Positions 26,893-33,880 of a stretch of 64,000 bases of DNA are shown here, piece by piece. Source of the DNA: Desulfofundulus salinus (lineage in GTDB: Bacteria > Bacillota > Desulfotomaculia > Desulfotomaculales > Desulfovirgulaceae); NCBI RefSeq assembly GCF_003627965.1, contig NZ_RBWE01000001.1, forward strand, positions 938,524 through 1,002,523, in the 5' to 3' direction. The notes under the pieces are model-generated. The model saw only the letters and a list, made by a program, of their open reading frames with translations. It was not told the DNA's origin and did not search any database. Each line of letters starts with the position of its first letter. Position 1 is the first letter of the stretch. The position numbers and the translations under genes are program-made.

Positions 26893-26978
26893 TTACCATT
26901 CGTCATGGTAAAGTCATATTACCATTAGAAATATTATTGTAAAAAGGCATTGACTAAATTACCCAAGGTAATTATAAT
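26893..26978 (+). promoter_or_regulatory. Switch region 1: operators and promoter between divergent XRE genes
   Basis: A perfect palindrome TTACCAT-TCGTC-ATGGTAA lies at 26893-26911. The plus-strand promoter is TTGACT (26950-26955), a 17-bp spacer, and TATAAT (26973-26978). ATTACC-CAA-GGTAAT (26958-26972) sits inside that spacer, and further ATTACC half sites lie nearby. Repressor binding would directly block RNA polymerase. Confidence 0.8.
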
Positions 26979-27030
26979 TTAGACCAAGAGGGTATTACCT
27001 TGAGTCATAACAAAGGCAGGTGAAAAGATT

Positions 27031-27258
27031 TTGAAAAATGAACGATTGATAGATTTAAGAGTAAAAGCTGGTCTCACACAAGAACAAGTGGCTGAAGCGA
27101 TAGGCATTTCTCAAAGTATGATTGCTCACATTGAGGCCGGAAGACGGGAACCAAGGAAACATATCAAAATTAGACTGGCAAAATTTTTCGGAGTGTCCGT
27201 GGAATGGCTTTTTTATGAGCAGTTTGATTACCTTAAGTCATGTTCAACGGGCACGTAA
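27031..27258 (+). CDS. Small XRE-family regulator (module 1, Cro-like position)
   Basis: A 75 aa protein consisting almost only of an XRE helix-turn-helix domain (RVKAGLTQEQVAEAIGISQSMIAHIEAGRREP). The TTG start follows GCAGGTGA. It is divergent from the S24 repressor and sits under the spacer-operator promoter at 26950-26978, the position of a Cro-type regulator. A repeated structured element begins eight bases after its stop. Confidence 0.85.
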   Translation: MKNERLIDLRVKAGLTQEQVAEAIGISQSMIAHIEAGRREPRKHIKIRLAKFFGVSVEWLFYEQFDYLKSCSTGT

Positions 27259-27265
27259 ATAATAC

Positions 27266-27433
27266 TTCTGTGAAAACATGGAATAACCTTCCAGAGAGCA
27301 AAGAAATATAGTCTCCTGTCCCCGGCCGCTGTAAAGATGGCGGCAAGGGAGAGGGGATTACCCTGACCCAGGAGCGCAGTGCAACGCAGTTAACCAGTTA
27401 ACTAGACCCGGCGGAGGGAAAACGCCGGGAGGA
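27266..27433 (+). ncRNA. Candidate structured RNA element, copy A
   Basis: Positions 27266-27302 are identical to 29496-29532. A hairpin follows: outer stem TCTCCTGTCCC / GGGAGAGGGGAT and inner stem GCCGC/GCGGC. The block CCAGG..GCAGYGCAACGCAGT (27368-27390) and GACCCGG then a CGGCG...CGCCGGGAGGA stem (27405-27433) recur at 30535-30598. The outer stem is nearly invariant among three copies, while the inner stem changes sequence but keeps pairing, which indicates RNA structure. It lies just after an XRE gene, probably in its 3' UTR. Confidence 0.6.
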
Positions 27434-27483
27434 TGCACCAGCTAAAAATTATCGCTGAGGAGCCTAAACAACCTGCATCGCAG

Positions 27484-27534
27484 TGAATAAGAGGTGGACA
27501 TGACCGGGGTGAATAAGAGGTGGACATGACCGGG
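27484..27534 (+). repeat. Two tandem copies of a 26-bp repeat
   Basis: TGAATAAGAGGTGGACATGA and its next five bases occur at 27484-27508 and again at 27510-27534. There is no coding frame across them, and they sit at the 3' end of a convergent gene. Function unknown. Confidence 0.75.
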
Positions 27535-27548
27535 CAGGAAACACGCAC

Positions 27549-27863
27549 CTACTTCGCCAGCTTCTCCAGCCTTGCGACCCTGGCAACGAGATAACGGGTG
27601 TCTGTTTCGATGCTGTCCAGGCGTTCATCGAGGTGTTTTTGCAGTCGTTCGATCTGGTCGCCCCTCAATGCGAAACCGTCAAAGAGGGCACGCACCTTGT
27701 CGATAACTTCGTTTTCGAGGCGAAGCCCTAGCTTGTCCACCTTGTTGTCCACGTTGTCGAGGCGGGTTGCTAGATGGAGCTGGCCCTCTTCAAGAGAATC
27801 GAGACGTTTATTAATCTTTCCAAGCTGCTGAAGCACGAGGCTCTGGAATTCCTCATTGGTCAT
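27549..27863 (-). CDS. Coiled-coil protein paired with an XRE regulator (module 2)
   Basis: The 104 aa protein is a nearly continuous heptad-repeat helix (INKRLDSLEEGQ, LDNVDNKVDKLGLRLENE) with a central conserved block VRALFDGFALRGDQIERL and KHLDERLDSIE. It is a paralogue of the protein at 28429-28779, sharing RALFDG and KHLDERLD blocks. It lies 17 bases downstream of an XRE gene on the same strand, so the pair is an operon. A role as repressor partner or antirepressor is plausible but not shown. Confidence 0.8.
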   Translation of the reverse strand: MTNEEFQSLVLQQLGKINKRLDSLEEGQLHLATRLDNVDNKVDKLGLRLENEVIDKVRALFDGFALRGDQIERLQKHLDERLDSIETDTRYLVARVARLEKLAK

Positions 27864-27880
27864 GGCTATTCTCCTTTCGC

Positions 27881-28111
27881 TTACGATTTGTGGCTTTTGG
27901 GGTTGTCAGTCCGGCCAAGCAAGAAATCGATGCTGACGTCAAAGAAGTCGGCGAGGCGGATGGCCGCGTCAAAGCTGATGGGTTGTTTGCAGTTTTCTAT
28001 GTCACTCAGCGAACTTTTACGCATACCGATGGCTTGACCAACTTGCTCAAGGGTGAGATTGTTAGCTTTCCTTAATTGCCTGAGTCGCGCCGAAAAAACT
28101 TTGGAAATCAT
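27881..28111 (-). CDS. XRE-family regulator (module 2, leftward)
   Basis: A 76 aa single-domain helix-turn-helix protein (RKANNLTLEQVGQAIGMRKSSLSDIE, then VSIDFLLGR). It is transcribed away from the XRE gene at 28197 and followed by a coiled-coil gene. The intergenic region holds GTTCGG-N5-CCGAAC palindromes, one covering the spacer of the opposing promoter. Confidence 0.85.
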   Translation of the reverse strand: MISKVFSARLRQLRKANNLTLEQVGQAIGMRKSSLSDIENCKQPISFDAAIRLADFFDVSIDFLLGRTDNPKSHKS

Positions 28112-28122
28112 GGAACAACCTC

Positions 28123-28180
28123 TTGACAGTTCGGATATCCCGAACTACAATAAAGTTAGGGTGGTTCGGAATATCCGAAC
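28123..28180 (+). promoter_or_regulatory. Switch region 2: promoter with operator filling the spacer
   Basis: TTGACA (28123-28128) and TACAAT (28146-28151) are separated by exactly 17 bp, GTTCGGATATCCCGAAC, which is itself a GTTCGG-N5-CCGAAC palindrome. A second copy, GTTCGGAATATCCGAAC, lies at 28164-28180 over the likely transcript start. Confidence 0.85.
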
Positions 28181-28196
28181 TAACTGGAGTGGTACT

Positions 28197-28421
28197 ATGG
28201 GACTTCGTCATAATCTCATTAAAGCTAGAACAAATAAAAATCTAAAACAGGTAGATGTAGCAAGATATCTCGGTTTGGCTAAATCAACTTATTGCGAAAT
28301 CGAGCATGGCCACCATAATCCCTCCTGGGAGGTGGCCCAGCGCCTGGAGAAATTCTTCGGTATTCCCGTCGGCGAGTTGCTGGCGATAAGCCGGGACGAA
28401 ACCGGACCCGGTGGAGAATGA
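28197..28421 (+). CDS. XRE-family regulator (module 2, rightward)
   Basis: A 74 aa XRE-domain protein (MGLRHNLIKARTNKNLKQVD, with LGLAKSTYCEIEHGHHNPSW). The frame is open further upstream but the start must be ATG 28197, downstream of the promoter at 28123-28151. It is divergent from the XRE gene at 27881-28111. Unlike the other three rightward XRE genes it is not followed by a structured element; a convergent coiled-coil gene begins eight bases after its stop. Confidence 0.85.
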   Translation: MGLRHNLIKARTNKNLKQVDVARYLGLAKSTYCEIEHGHHNPSWEVAQRLEKFFGIPVGELLAISRDETGPGGE

Positions 28422-28428
28422 AACCGAC

Positions 28429-28779
28429 CTATTTGGCCCGCTTTAATTCCTGGATTACAAACTCTTGCTGAGCTGTTTTTCTCACCAGGTAGTTGATGTC
28501 CAGAGCTATAGCATCCAGGCGTTCATCGAGGTGTTTCCTTAAGTTCTCAATTTCATCGCCTCTAAGGTTGTAACCGTCGAAGAGGGCGCGGATCTTGTCG
28601 GTAATTTCGTTTTCGATAAGGGCTTCCATTCGTTCCATGCGCCCGGAGAGCTCCTGCTGGCCCTGCTCCAGGTCGCCGATGCGCTGCTCCATGTTGCCGA
28701 CGCGTTGCTCTATATTGCCGACACGCTGATTCAGGGCCTTCAGTTCAACAAGGATTTCTTTCAACAGTTGCTCTGACAC
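28429..28779 (-). CDS. Coiled-coil protein paired with an XRE regulator (module 3)
   Basis: A 116 aa protein with perfect tandem heptads near its N-terminus (RVGNIEQRVGNMEQRIGDLE) and the IRALFDGYNLRGDEIENL and KHLDERLDAI blocks shared with its paralogue at 27549-27863. It is separated by only three bases from the upstream XRE gene, so translation is probably coupled. The paralogy shows that XRE plus coiled-coil units have been duplicated here. Confidence 0.82.
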   Translation of the reverse strand: MSEQLLKEILVELKALNQRVGNIEQRVGNMEQRIGDLEQGQQELSGRMERMEALIENEITDKIRALFDGYNLRGDEIENLRKHLDERLDAIALDINYLVRKTAQQEFVIQELKRAK

Positions 28780-28782
28780 GGA

Positions 28783-29106
28783 TTATTCCCCTCCCGTTTG
28801 ATTTTCTTTCACCATCTCCTTCATGACGGAGATGATCAATTCGCGTTGCAAAGGGGTAAGTTTTCGAGCTACGTCTATCATCTGGCGGATGTCCGGCGGC
28901 AGCTCCGGGGCCTGGTCGGCGAAAAACTCGGCCAGGGTGATGCCCAGGGCGGAGCAGATTTTTTCGAGGGTTTCAATAGATGGGACTTTAATTCCGCGTT
29001 CTATCTCACTGATGAACGGCTGTGAAAGTCCCGTTTGTTGCGATATGTTAAGTAACTTTTGATTGTTTGCTTTTCTAATCTCCCTGATTCTTCGGCCTAT
29101 ATCCAT
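28783..29106 (-). CDS. XRE-family regulator with C-terminal extension (module 3, leftward)
   Basis: A 107 aa protein: N-terminal XRE helix-turn-helix (IRKANNQKLLNISQQTGLSQPFISEIERG, then LGITLAEFFAD) and a C-terminal helical extension (PPDIRQMIDVARKLTPLQREL) shared in outline with the regulator at 29626-29937. It is divergent from the XRE gene at 29252 and cotranscribed with a coiled-coil gene. TTAGCT-type palindromes lie upstream. Confidence 0.87.
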   Translation of the reverse strand: MDIGRRIREIRKANNQKLLNISQQTGLSQPFISEIERGIKVPSIETLEKICSALGITLAEFFADQAPELPPDIRQMIDVARKLTPLQRELIISVMKEMVKENQTGGE

Positions 29107-29124
29107 AAGAATATATTCCCTTCG

Positions 29125-29229
29125 TTAGCTATGAGCTAATTTTATCAACTCAACGACTCAGAAAGCAAAGAGCTTTTGTTAGCTAATGGTTAAATTTTTA
29201 TTGACGAAAACTTAGCTGTTAGCTAAACT
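29125..29229 (+). promoter_or_regulatory. Switch region 3: TTAGCT operators and promoter
   Basis: TTAGCT-ATG-AGCTAA lies at 29125-29139, and TTAGCTAA at 29179-29186. The promoter TTGACG (29201-29206), 17 bp, TAAACT (29224-29229) has TTAGCTGTTAGCTAA (29212-29226) in its spacer and running into its -10 box. Confidence 0.75.
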
Positions 29230-29251
29230 TATAACAAAGGGAGTGAGCCGC

Positions 29252-29482
29252 GTGTTAAAAAATGGTATCAGCTTTAAGATAAAAACACTAAGGGAGTCAA
29301 GAGGCGTAAGCCAAGTAAAGCTGGCAAGTGACAGCAAAATTACGGCAGCTTACCTCTGTGAGCTAGAAAGTGGTGTCAAGACAAATCCGAGCATTGATGT
29401 ACTATCCCGGATTGCCGCCGCCCTGGGGGTAACCGTAGCCGAATTGCTGGACGAGCAACAGGCAAAGGCAGCGGGAGAGTGA
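29252..29482 (+). CDS. XRE-family regulator (module 3, rightward)
   Basis: A single XRE domain of about 76 aa (SRGVSQVKLASDSKITAAYL, LGVTVAELLDE). Upstream GTG 29243 is too close to AAAGGGA; GTG 29252 has proper spacing. It is expressed from the promoter at 29201-29229 and followed after 13 bases by copy B of the structured element. Confidence 0.85.
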   Translation: MLKNGISFKIKTLRESRGVSQVKLASDSKITAAYLCELESGVKTNPSIDVLSRIAAALGVTVAELLDEQQAKAAGE

Positions 29483-29495
29483 CTCAAAACAATAT

Positions 29496-29610
29496 TTCTG
29501 TGAAAACATGGAATAACCTTCCAGAGAGCAAAACAAATTCTTGGCTCTCGAAAGAAGCGTTATCTCCTGTCCCGGACCGCCGGCAATGTGGCGGCGCGGG
29601 AGAGGGGATG
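29496..29610 (+). ncRNA. Candidate structured RNA element, copy B (short)
   Basis: The first 37 bases are identical to 27266-27302. The hairpin at about 29561-29609 has the same outer stem (ATCTCCTGTCCC / GGGAGAGGGGAT) as copies A and C, with a different inner stem CCGCC/GGCGG that still pairs. The second conserved block of copies A and C is missing. It directly follows the stop of the module 3 XRE gene. Confidence 0.6.
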
Positions 29611-29625
29611 GTGCGGCTACGATAA

Positions 29626-29937
29626 CTACTTAGCCCTTAATTTTACGATCATATTGGCCAGGGCCTCCACCTGCTCCCGGTTCAGGTCCCGGGCGGCATC
29701 AATCAAGGGGCGAAGGTGGGGAGGGATCGGCGTGACGAAAGCACCCTCTGCAAAAAACTCGGGTAAGGTTATCCCCAGAATGGTACAAAATCGTTCAAGG
29801 GTTGAAAGGGGAATCTCGTTCTGACCCTTTTCGTAACGGGACACCTGGGCCTGGCTTACGCCAAGCAGTTCGCCGAGCTCACTGGCCGTCAGGCCGTACC
29901 TTTTTCGAAGCTCTCTAATCCTTTCTCCTACATTCAT
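29626..29937 (-). CDS. XRE-family regulator (module 4, leftward)
   Basis: A 103 aa protein with an N-terminal XRE domain (KRYGLTASELGELLGVSQAQVSRYEKG, LGITLPEFFAEG) and a C-terminal helix (RPLIDAARDLNREQVEALAN) like that of the module 3 leftward regulator. It is divergent from the XRE gene at 30090. No coiled-coil gene follows, unlike modules 2 and 3; its 3' end faces structured element copy B. Confidence 0.87.
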   Translation of the reverse strand: MNVGERIRELRKRYGLTASELGELLGVSQAQVSRYEKGQNEIPLSTLERFCTILGITLPEFFAEGAFVTPIPPHLRPLIDAARDLNREQVEALANMIVKLRAK

Positions 29938-29956
29938 GAATTCTACCTCGGGATGA

Positions 29957-30068
29957 TATACGGATTACGTATAATATTATCTCTGAAATATTATCGCCTA
30001 ATAGTTGAATTTGCAAACACGCAATTCGTATAAAATATGTTGACTAAAATACGTATAACGAATATAAT
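29957..30068 (+). promoter_or_regulatory. Switch region 4: TACG operators and promoter
   Basis: TATACG-GATTA-CGTATA, a perfect 6-5-6 palindrome, lies at 29957-29973. The promoter TTGACT (30040-30045), 17 bp, TATAAT (30063-30068) carries ATACGTAT (30049-30056) in its spacer, and a related ATTCGTATAA lies at about 30024. Confidence 0.8.
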
Positions 30069-30089
30069 AAATCTGGAGGTTAAAATGCC

Positions 30090-30305
30090 ATGGTCCCGGT
30101 AGGAAGCAAAATACGTATGTTGCGCCAAAAAAGCAAGCTGACCCAGGCGGAACTGGCTGCCAAACTGGGCATTTCCCAGGCCGAGGTAAGCCGTATGGAG
30201 CGCGGACGTACTGCCGTAACGGTTCAAGACCTTTATAAAATTTCCTCAGCACTTGACGTACCCGTAACCGCCCTGTTGGACGAAGCTGACTTCCATAAAG
30301 CTTGA
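30090..30305 (+). CDS. XRE-family regulator (module 4, rightward)
   Basis: A 71 aa single-domain XRE protein (KSKLTQAELAAKLGISQAEVSRME, DVPVTALLDEA). The ATG follows CTGGAGGT. It lies under the spacer-operator promoter at 30040-30068 and is followed by the longest copy of the structured element. Confidence 0.87.
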   Translation: MVPVGSKIRMLRQKSKLTQAELAAKLGISQAEVSRMERGRTAVTVQDLYKISSALDVPVTALLDEADFHKA

Positions 30306-30395
30306 TTACTTTTAGTTCTCCCGGTAAACAGATTTTTCCTGCAGACACGAAATTGTAAAGTTATGAGGAAATGTCTCTGTTTTCATTAATTACGC

Positions 30396-31078
30396 ATTAT
30401 CTCCTGTCCCTGGCCGTCAAGCTCTTGACGGCATGGGAGAGGGGATAATCCGGAAGCCCCTCTGCAAGTCCTGCCGCATCGCCTCCTGATACAGTGGCCC
30501 GTAGGGGCGTGGGAGAGTGGTTGCGGCAGTAAAACCAGGGGTGCAGCGCAACGCAGTCCACTTGACCCGGCCGGCGGGGGGTGAAACCGCCGGGAGGACG
30601 ACGACGGTCCGGGAAACAGTCGTACCCGCCAGCGAGGGTTAAACCTGGGGGAAGGCGGCCGCCCTAAAGAGCCGCGCCCGCGGCGGGGATGGCGTCCCGT
30701 CCGGGTAAAGCCCTCCACAGACGTGCAGGCTGGTGCACGAATTCTGTGGCGATGTTCCTTGACATAGCCCTTCCCCCCAGCGGCGGTTCGGCCCTGCCGA
30801 GCAGGCACCGCGGCGCAGTCGGTTGCCGCCGGGCCACCGGATCGAAAAACGGGGACCCCTGTGGGGATAACTGGGAGTATTCTGCGCGACGGTGCATCCC
30901 GTAACCCTGAAACCAGGGAGCCGTGCGAGGGGGCTGCTTTCCCCATTCCCGTTTGGCGCACCCCGGGCGGGAAAGTGTGAGGGCGGTCTGCTCCACGGTG
31001 CGTGAGCTCAGCTCCGGGCAAGGTACCGTACCGGCGCGAATTACCGCTGCCTCCACGTGGCGCGCCGGGGGCGCACGC
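30396..31078 (+). ncRNA. Candidate large structured RNA, starting with element copy C
   Basis: Copy C of the repeated hairpin (about 30398-30447) has the conserved outer stem and a 9-bp inner stem GCCGTCAAG/CTTGACGGC. About 630 GC-rich bases follow without a convincing gene but with many pairings: 30472-30478/30522-30528, 30571-30577/30587-30593, the nested 30715-30720/30744-30749 and 30722-30727/30734-30739, 30781-30786/30826-30831, 30793-30797/30801-30805 and 30905-30909/30914-30918. This density suggests a large structured RNA. I could not match it to OLE, GOLLD, ROOL, group I/II introns, RNase P or tmRNA. The 3' limit is uncertain. Confidence 0.5.
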
Positions 31079-31126
31079 ATGCTCTCTTTCTGCGTGCGGC
31101 GAAAAGCGGGAGAAAGGGTGGGTCTT

Positions 31127-31525
31127 TTGTCTTTGAGCGAACTGAGAAGATATGCCTGGGAATACCGGCGGCAGTCAACCCCGGGAGCCAGGCGAGAAAT
31201 CATAAGGATTGTGTGGAGACATGAGAAGGCGGAAGGACTGCGGCTGCTGGCCGGGATGCTGGGTGTTACATATGATTCTTTATACAGTGAAGGGGACATA
31301 AGGGAATTCAAGAGGCAACGGAATATGGCACGGCGGCAACGATCAGCCAGGAAAACCGGGAACATAAATGCTAAGGACGTTTCAAGACTGGCCGCGGCGG
31401 AGGCCGGCGGGGGTACAATCGCGAATTGTGGTGGAAAGCGGACGAAGTGGAAGAACAGCTCCGGCCGCATAAAGAGTGCAGCCGTAGGGCAGGCATGGAA
31501 CGCAAAGCTGGGGGGACTGGGTTAG
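31127..31525 (+). CDS. Hypothetical basic protein
   Basis: An uncharacterised basic protein of about 133 aa with a helical N-terminal half (LSELRRYAWEYRRQS, RIVWRHEKAEGLRLLAGML) and a Lys/Arg/Gly-rich C-terminus. The frame is open back to 30923 through the structured region, but AGAAAGGGTGG before TTG 31127 offers the best start. The sequence GVTYDSLYSEGDIREFKRQRN might fit a DNA-binding helix. No family recognised. Confidence 0.5.
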   Translation: MSLSELRRYAWEYRRQSTPGARREIIRIVWRHEKAEGLRLLAGMLGVTYDSLYSEGDIREFKRQRNMARRQRSARKTGNINAKDVSRLAAAEAGGGTIANCGGKRTKWKNSSGRIKSAAVGQAWNAKLGGLG

Positions 31526-31659
31526 GGTATGGCAGATCTTCAATATTAAGATGAGTTAAAATGAGTCAAATTTTTTCAATTAGGAGTCCCCCATGCCGCT
31601 AATATGCGGCACCACGAAGGATGAAAATGGTTAGGAAGCGAACTTCTGGTGTACCAGCC

Positions 31660-32763
31660 CTAGGGTACAAGGTTACTCTGGAGAAGAAAGAGGATGAGAC
31701 TGCGGCTTAGGGTAAAGTAGATTTTCGAAGGAGGGTTGTACTTTTTCAAAAGGTGCAAAGCAGGTCGCACATGTCGTTGAAGGTAAGGGGTTTCGATGAT
31801 AACGAATTCCTCTACCTTCTCGATGGATAACTTGCTGTTCCTAAACGTTTCATGGAGTAGAGAAGCAAGAGTTCGATGGTGAATCTCATCTCCATCAAAT
31901 ATGGATAATTGGCCAGTGTATTTAAGGTTCTCGTAAGCCGAAAAGCAAAAGTAACCGCTTTGATCTACCTTCCACATAGCATTTTTCATTTCTTTTAATC
32001 CTTCGATGCGATTTGTAGCAAAAAAGAGAAAATATTTTGTTCGGTTATTTTTATCCCGAATTTCAAGAGAACGTACGAATCGAGCACCGGCAATTTCTTT
32101 TAATTGGCGGAGATAAAGGTTGGTCAAGAAATCCCTTCGTTTTTCAGACTCATTTATGGAGAGGGCTTTTTTCCATTCATCAGTGTCGAACAAGAGATTA
32201 GTCTTAGGTTCGTGTGTTTCACACCATCTGTTAACGGCGTCATACATGAAGTTAAACAAAACTTCACAGCTCTGGTATTGGAGAATTTTAGCTATTAACT
32301 CTAAAGGTACGCCGGAAATTCCAAATGGATCAATAAAGACAAATGACGGTGCCAGTCTTTTCCCTTGCTTTTTTAGCTCGGAAAGAACTTGTTCCATGAC
32401 ATTTTCAAAGGAAGTGGGAATCACTTCGTAAAAGATTCTCTTCCTCTTCAATGCTGCACTGGGGAATCTTTCCTGGCATAAACTTTTTAGGAATGTAGCT
32501 CTTTCTTTATCGCTTTCAATAAAAAACATTCTGATTTCGGCCTTAAAATTGCGTTGAAGGGAATGTTCGGAGGCTATCCGGAGTGCAATTAATGGAGAAC
32601 CTTCTTCACCAGTACTGTATAGCCCAGGTCCGGCAAAGCCATCGATATATAGTATCCTGGAAAAAGATTGTCCCAGGATCGGAAACCATGCTTTAAGATA
32701 TTCCCGAAGCACAGTATGTTTCGCTCTTGAGTGTTCCTTAAGAGGCCAAATAATATTTTTCAT
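31660..32763 (-). CDS. tcmP: Three-Cys-motif partner protein (TcmP-like)
   Basis: The 367 aa protein has the TcmP hallmarks: an N-terminal basic KNIIWPLKEHSRAKHTVLREYL, a Rossmann-like motif RILYIDGFAGPGLY and the acidic FVFIDPFG motif, with VLFNFMYD after it. TcmP proteins look like SAM-dependent methyltransferases and usually sit beside a DUF5131 (Gp37/Gp68-like) three-Cys protein. No such partner is in the neighbourhood, so this copy stands alone. It is lower in GC than its surroundings, suggesting separate acquisition. It is divergent from the integrase gene. Confidence 0.8.
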   Translation of the reverse strand: MKNIIWPLKEHSRAKHTVLREYLKAWFPILGQSFSRILYIDGFAGPGLYSTGEEGSPLIALRIASEHSLQRNFKAEIRMFFIESDKERATFLKSLCQERFPSAALKRKRIFYEVIPTSFENVMEQVLSELKKQGKRLAPSFVFIDPFGISGVPLELIAKILQYQSCEVLFNFMYDAVNRWCETHEPKTNLLFDTDEWKKALSINESEKRRDFLTNLYLRQLKEIAGARFVRSLEIRDKNNRTKYFLFFATNRIEGLKEMKNAMWKVDQSGYFCFSAYENLKYTGQLSIFDGDEIHHRTLASLLHETFRNSKLSIEKVEEFVIIETPYLQRHVRPALHLLKKYNPPSKIYFTLSRSLILFLLQSNLVP

Positions 32764-32878
32764 TGAAAAACCTCCCCGGTTGATGTTACTGCTAATATTC
32801 GTCTTTTTTGGTAAAATCCCTCCTTTATCAAGATAATGTTAAGACTTTTTACTTGCGCCAAACAAGGGGGAACTGTAG

Positions 32879-33733
32879 TTGGGGCTGGATGGGTTCGTTG
32901 AGTACTTGAAGAACCGGAATTGTTCTTCAAAAACCATAACAGCATATACAGGGGCCCTGCGCTGCTTTATGAAATGGCTGGAGGATACGACCGGTTCTCC
33001 ATTCGACCCGGCTTCCGTTACGCCGCTGGACGTGGCCGACTATCGCCGGTACCTGCTGAACGGGAACCGCAGGCCGGCCACAGTGAACCTTCACCTGGAT
33101 GCCCTGTCGTCCTTTTTTTCGTGGGCTGCGTCCAGCGGCGTGGTCCCTTCCGACCCGACGGAAGATATCAGGAGGGTGCCGGAGCAGCGCGGGGCTCCCA
33201 GGTGGCTCACGAGGCAGGAGTTAGGGGCGCTGGTGAGGGCCGTGCAGAAGTACGGCATTCCCAGGGACCGGGCACTGCTGGCGATTCTGCTTCATACCGG
33301 CCTGCGGGTCTCCGAGGCGGTATCACTGCATGTTGAGGACCTGGTGATCCGGGAACGTTCAGGCTGGGTGACGGTCCGTGAGGGCAAGGGTGAAAAACGC
33401 AGGGAAGTGCCGTTGAACGTCACGGCCCGGAGAATAATCCAGGAGTGGCTTACCGTCCATCCCGGCGGCGACTGGCTCTTTCCCGGGCGAAAGGGACACA
33501 TGACTGCCCGGGCTGCCGAAAAGATCCTGGAGAAGTACGCCCGGCTGGCGGGGGTGGAGGTTACGCCTCACCAGTTGAGGCACACCTTCTGCAAGATGTT
33601 GGTGGACGCGGGGGAGAGCCTGGACCGGGTGGCGGTTTTAGCGGGTCATTCTAATTTGAACACGACAGCGCGGTACACCAGGCCCGGAGTGCAGGACCTG
33701 GAGAAGGCCGTGGAGAAACTGAGCTGGGAGTAG
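32879..33733 (+). CDS. Tyrosine recombinase (XerC/D-like integrase)
   Basis: A complete 284 aa integrase: SAM-like core-binding domain (about 1-85), then a catalytic domain with Arg in HTGLRVSEAV, His-x-x-Arg in HQLRHTFCKM, His in AGHSNLNTT and nucleophile Tyr in ARYTRPG. The TTG start follows AAGGGGGAAC. It could integrate the element or resolve its dimers. No flanking attachment repeat was found, and its internal position in the element suggests resolution is as likely as integration. Confidence 0.92.
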   Translation: MGLDGFVEYLKNRNCSSKTITAYTGALRCFMKWLEDTTGSPFDPASVTPLDVADYRRYLLNGNRRPATVNLHLDALSSFFSWAASSGVVPSDPTEDIRRVPEQRGAPRWLTRQELGALVRAVQKYGIPRDRALLAILLHTGLRVSEAVSLHVEDLVIRERSGWVTVREGKGEKRREVPLNVTARRIIQEWLTVHPGGDWLFPGRKGHMTARAAEKILEKYARLAGVEVTPHQLRHTFCKMLVDAGESLDRVAVLAGHSNLNTTARYTRPGVQDLEKAVEKLSWE

Positions 33734-33880
33734 GGGGCGCGTGTCCCCTATTTTTTATGGAAGCTGCCGTTTTCGGGAGGGGCGGCGGGGCGGTTTGACC
33801 TCCCGGTTTTGCGGCCCGCGGAAACGCGGGCTTTTGTTGTTGATTATTATCTTGTAAAGCCACCGGAGAGGGTTGCCTTA

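Noticed and set aside
27266-30600. CRISPR array suggested by repeated sequence between small genes
   Set aside because: Repeats are few, long, unevenly spaced and interleaved with genes; there are no spacer units or cas genes.
30396-31078. Group II intron, RNase P or tmRNA as an explanation for the structured region
   Set aside because: GAGCCGTGCGAGG recalls intron domain V, but no matching distal strand or GUGYG start was found, there is no reverse transcriptase, and no RNase P or tmRNA core is present.
30386-31470. Long minus-strand frames across the structured region
   Set aside because: They are Arg/Pro/Ser-rich, without domain, ribosome site or sensible start. High GC suppresses stop codons; the inverted repeats better explain the stretch.
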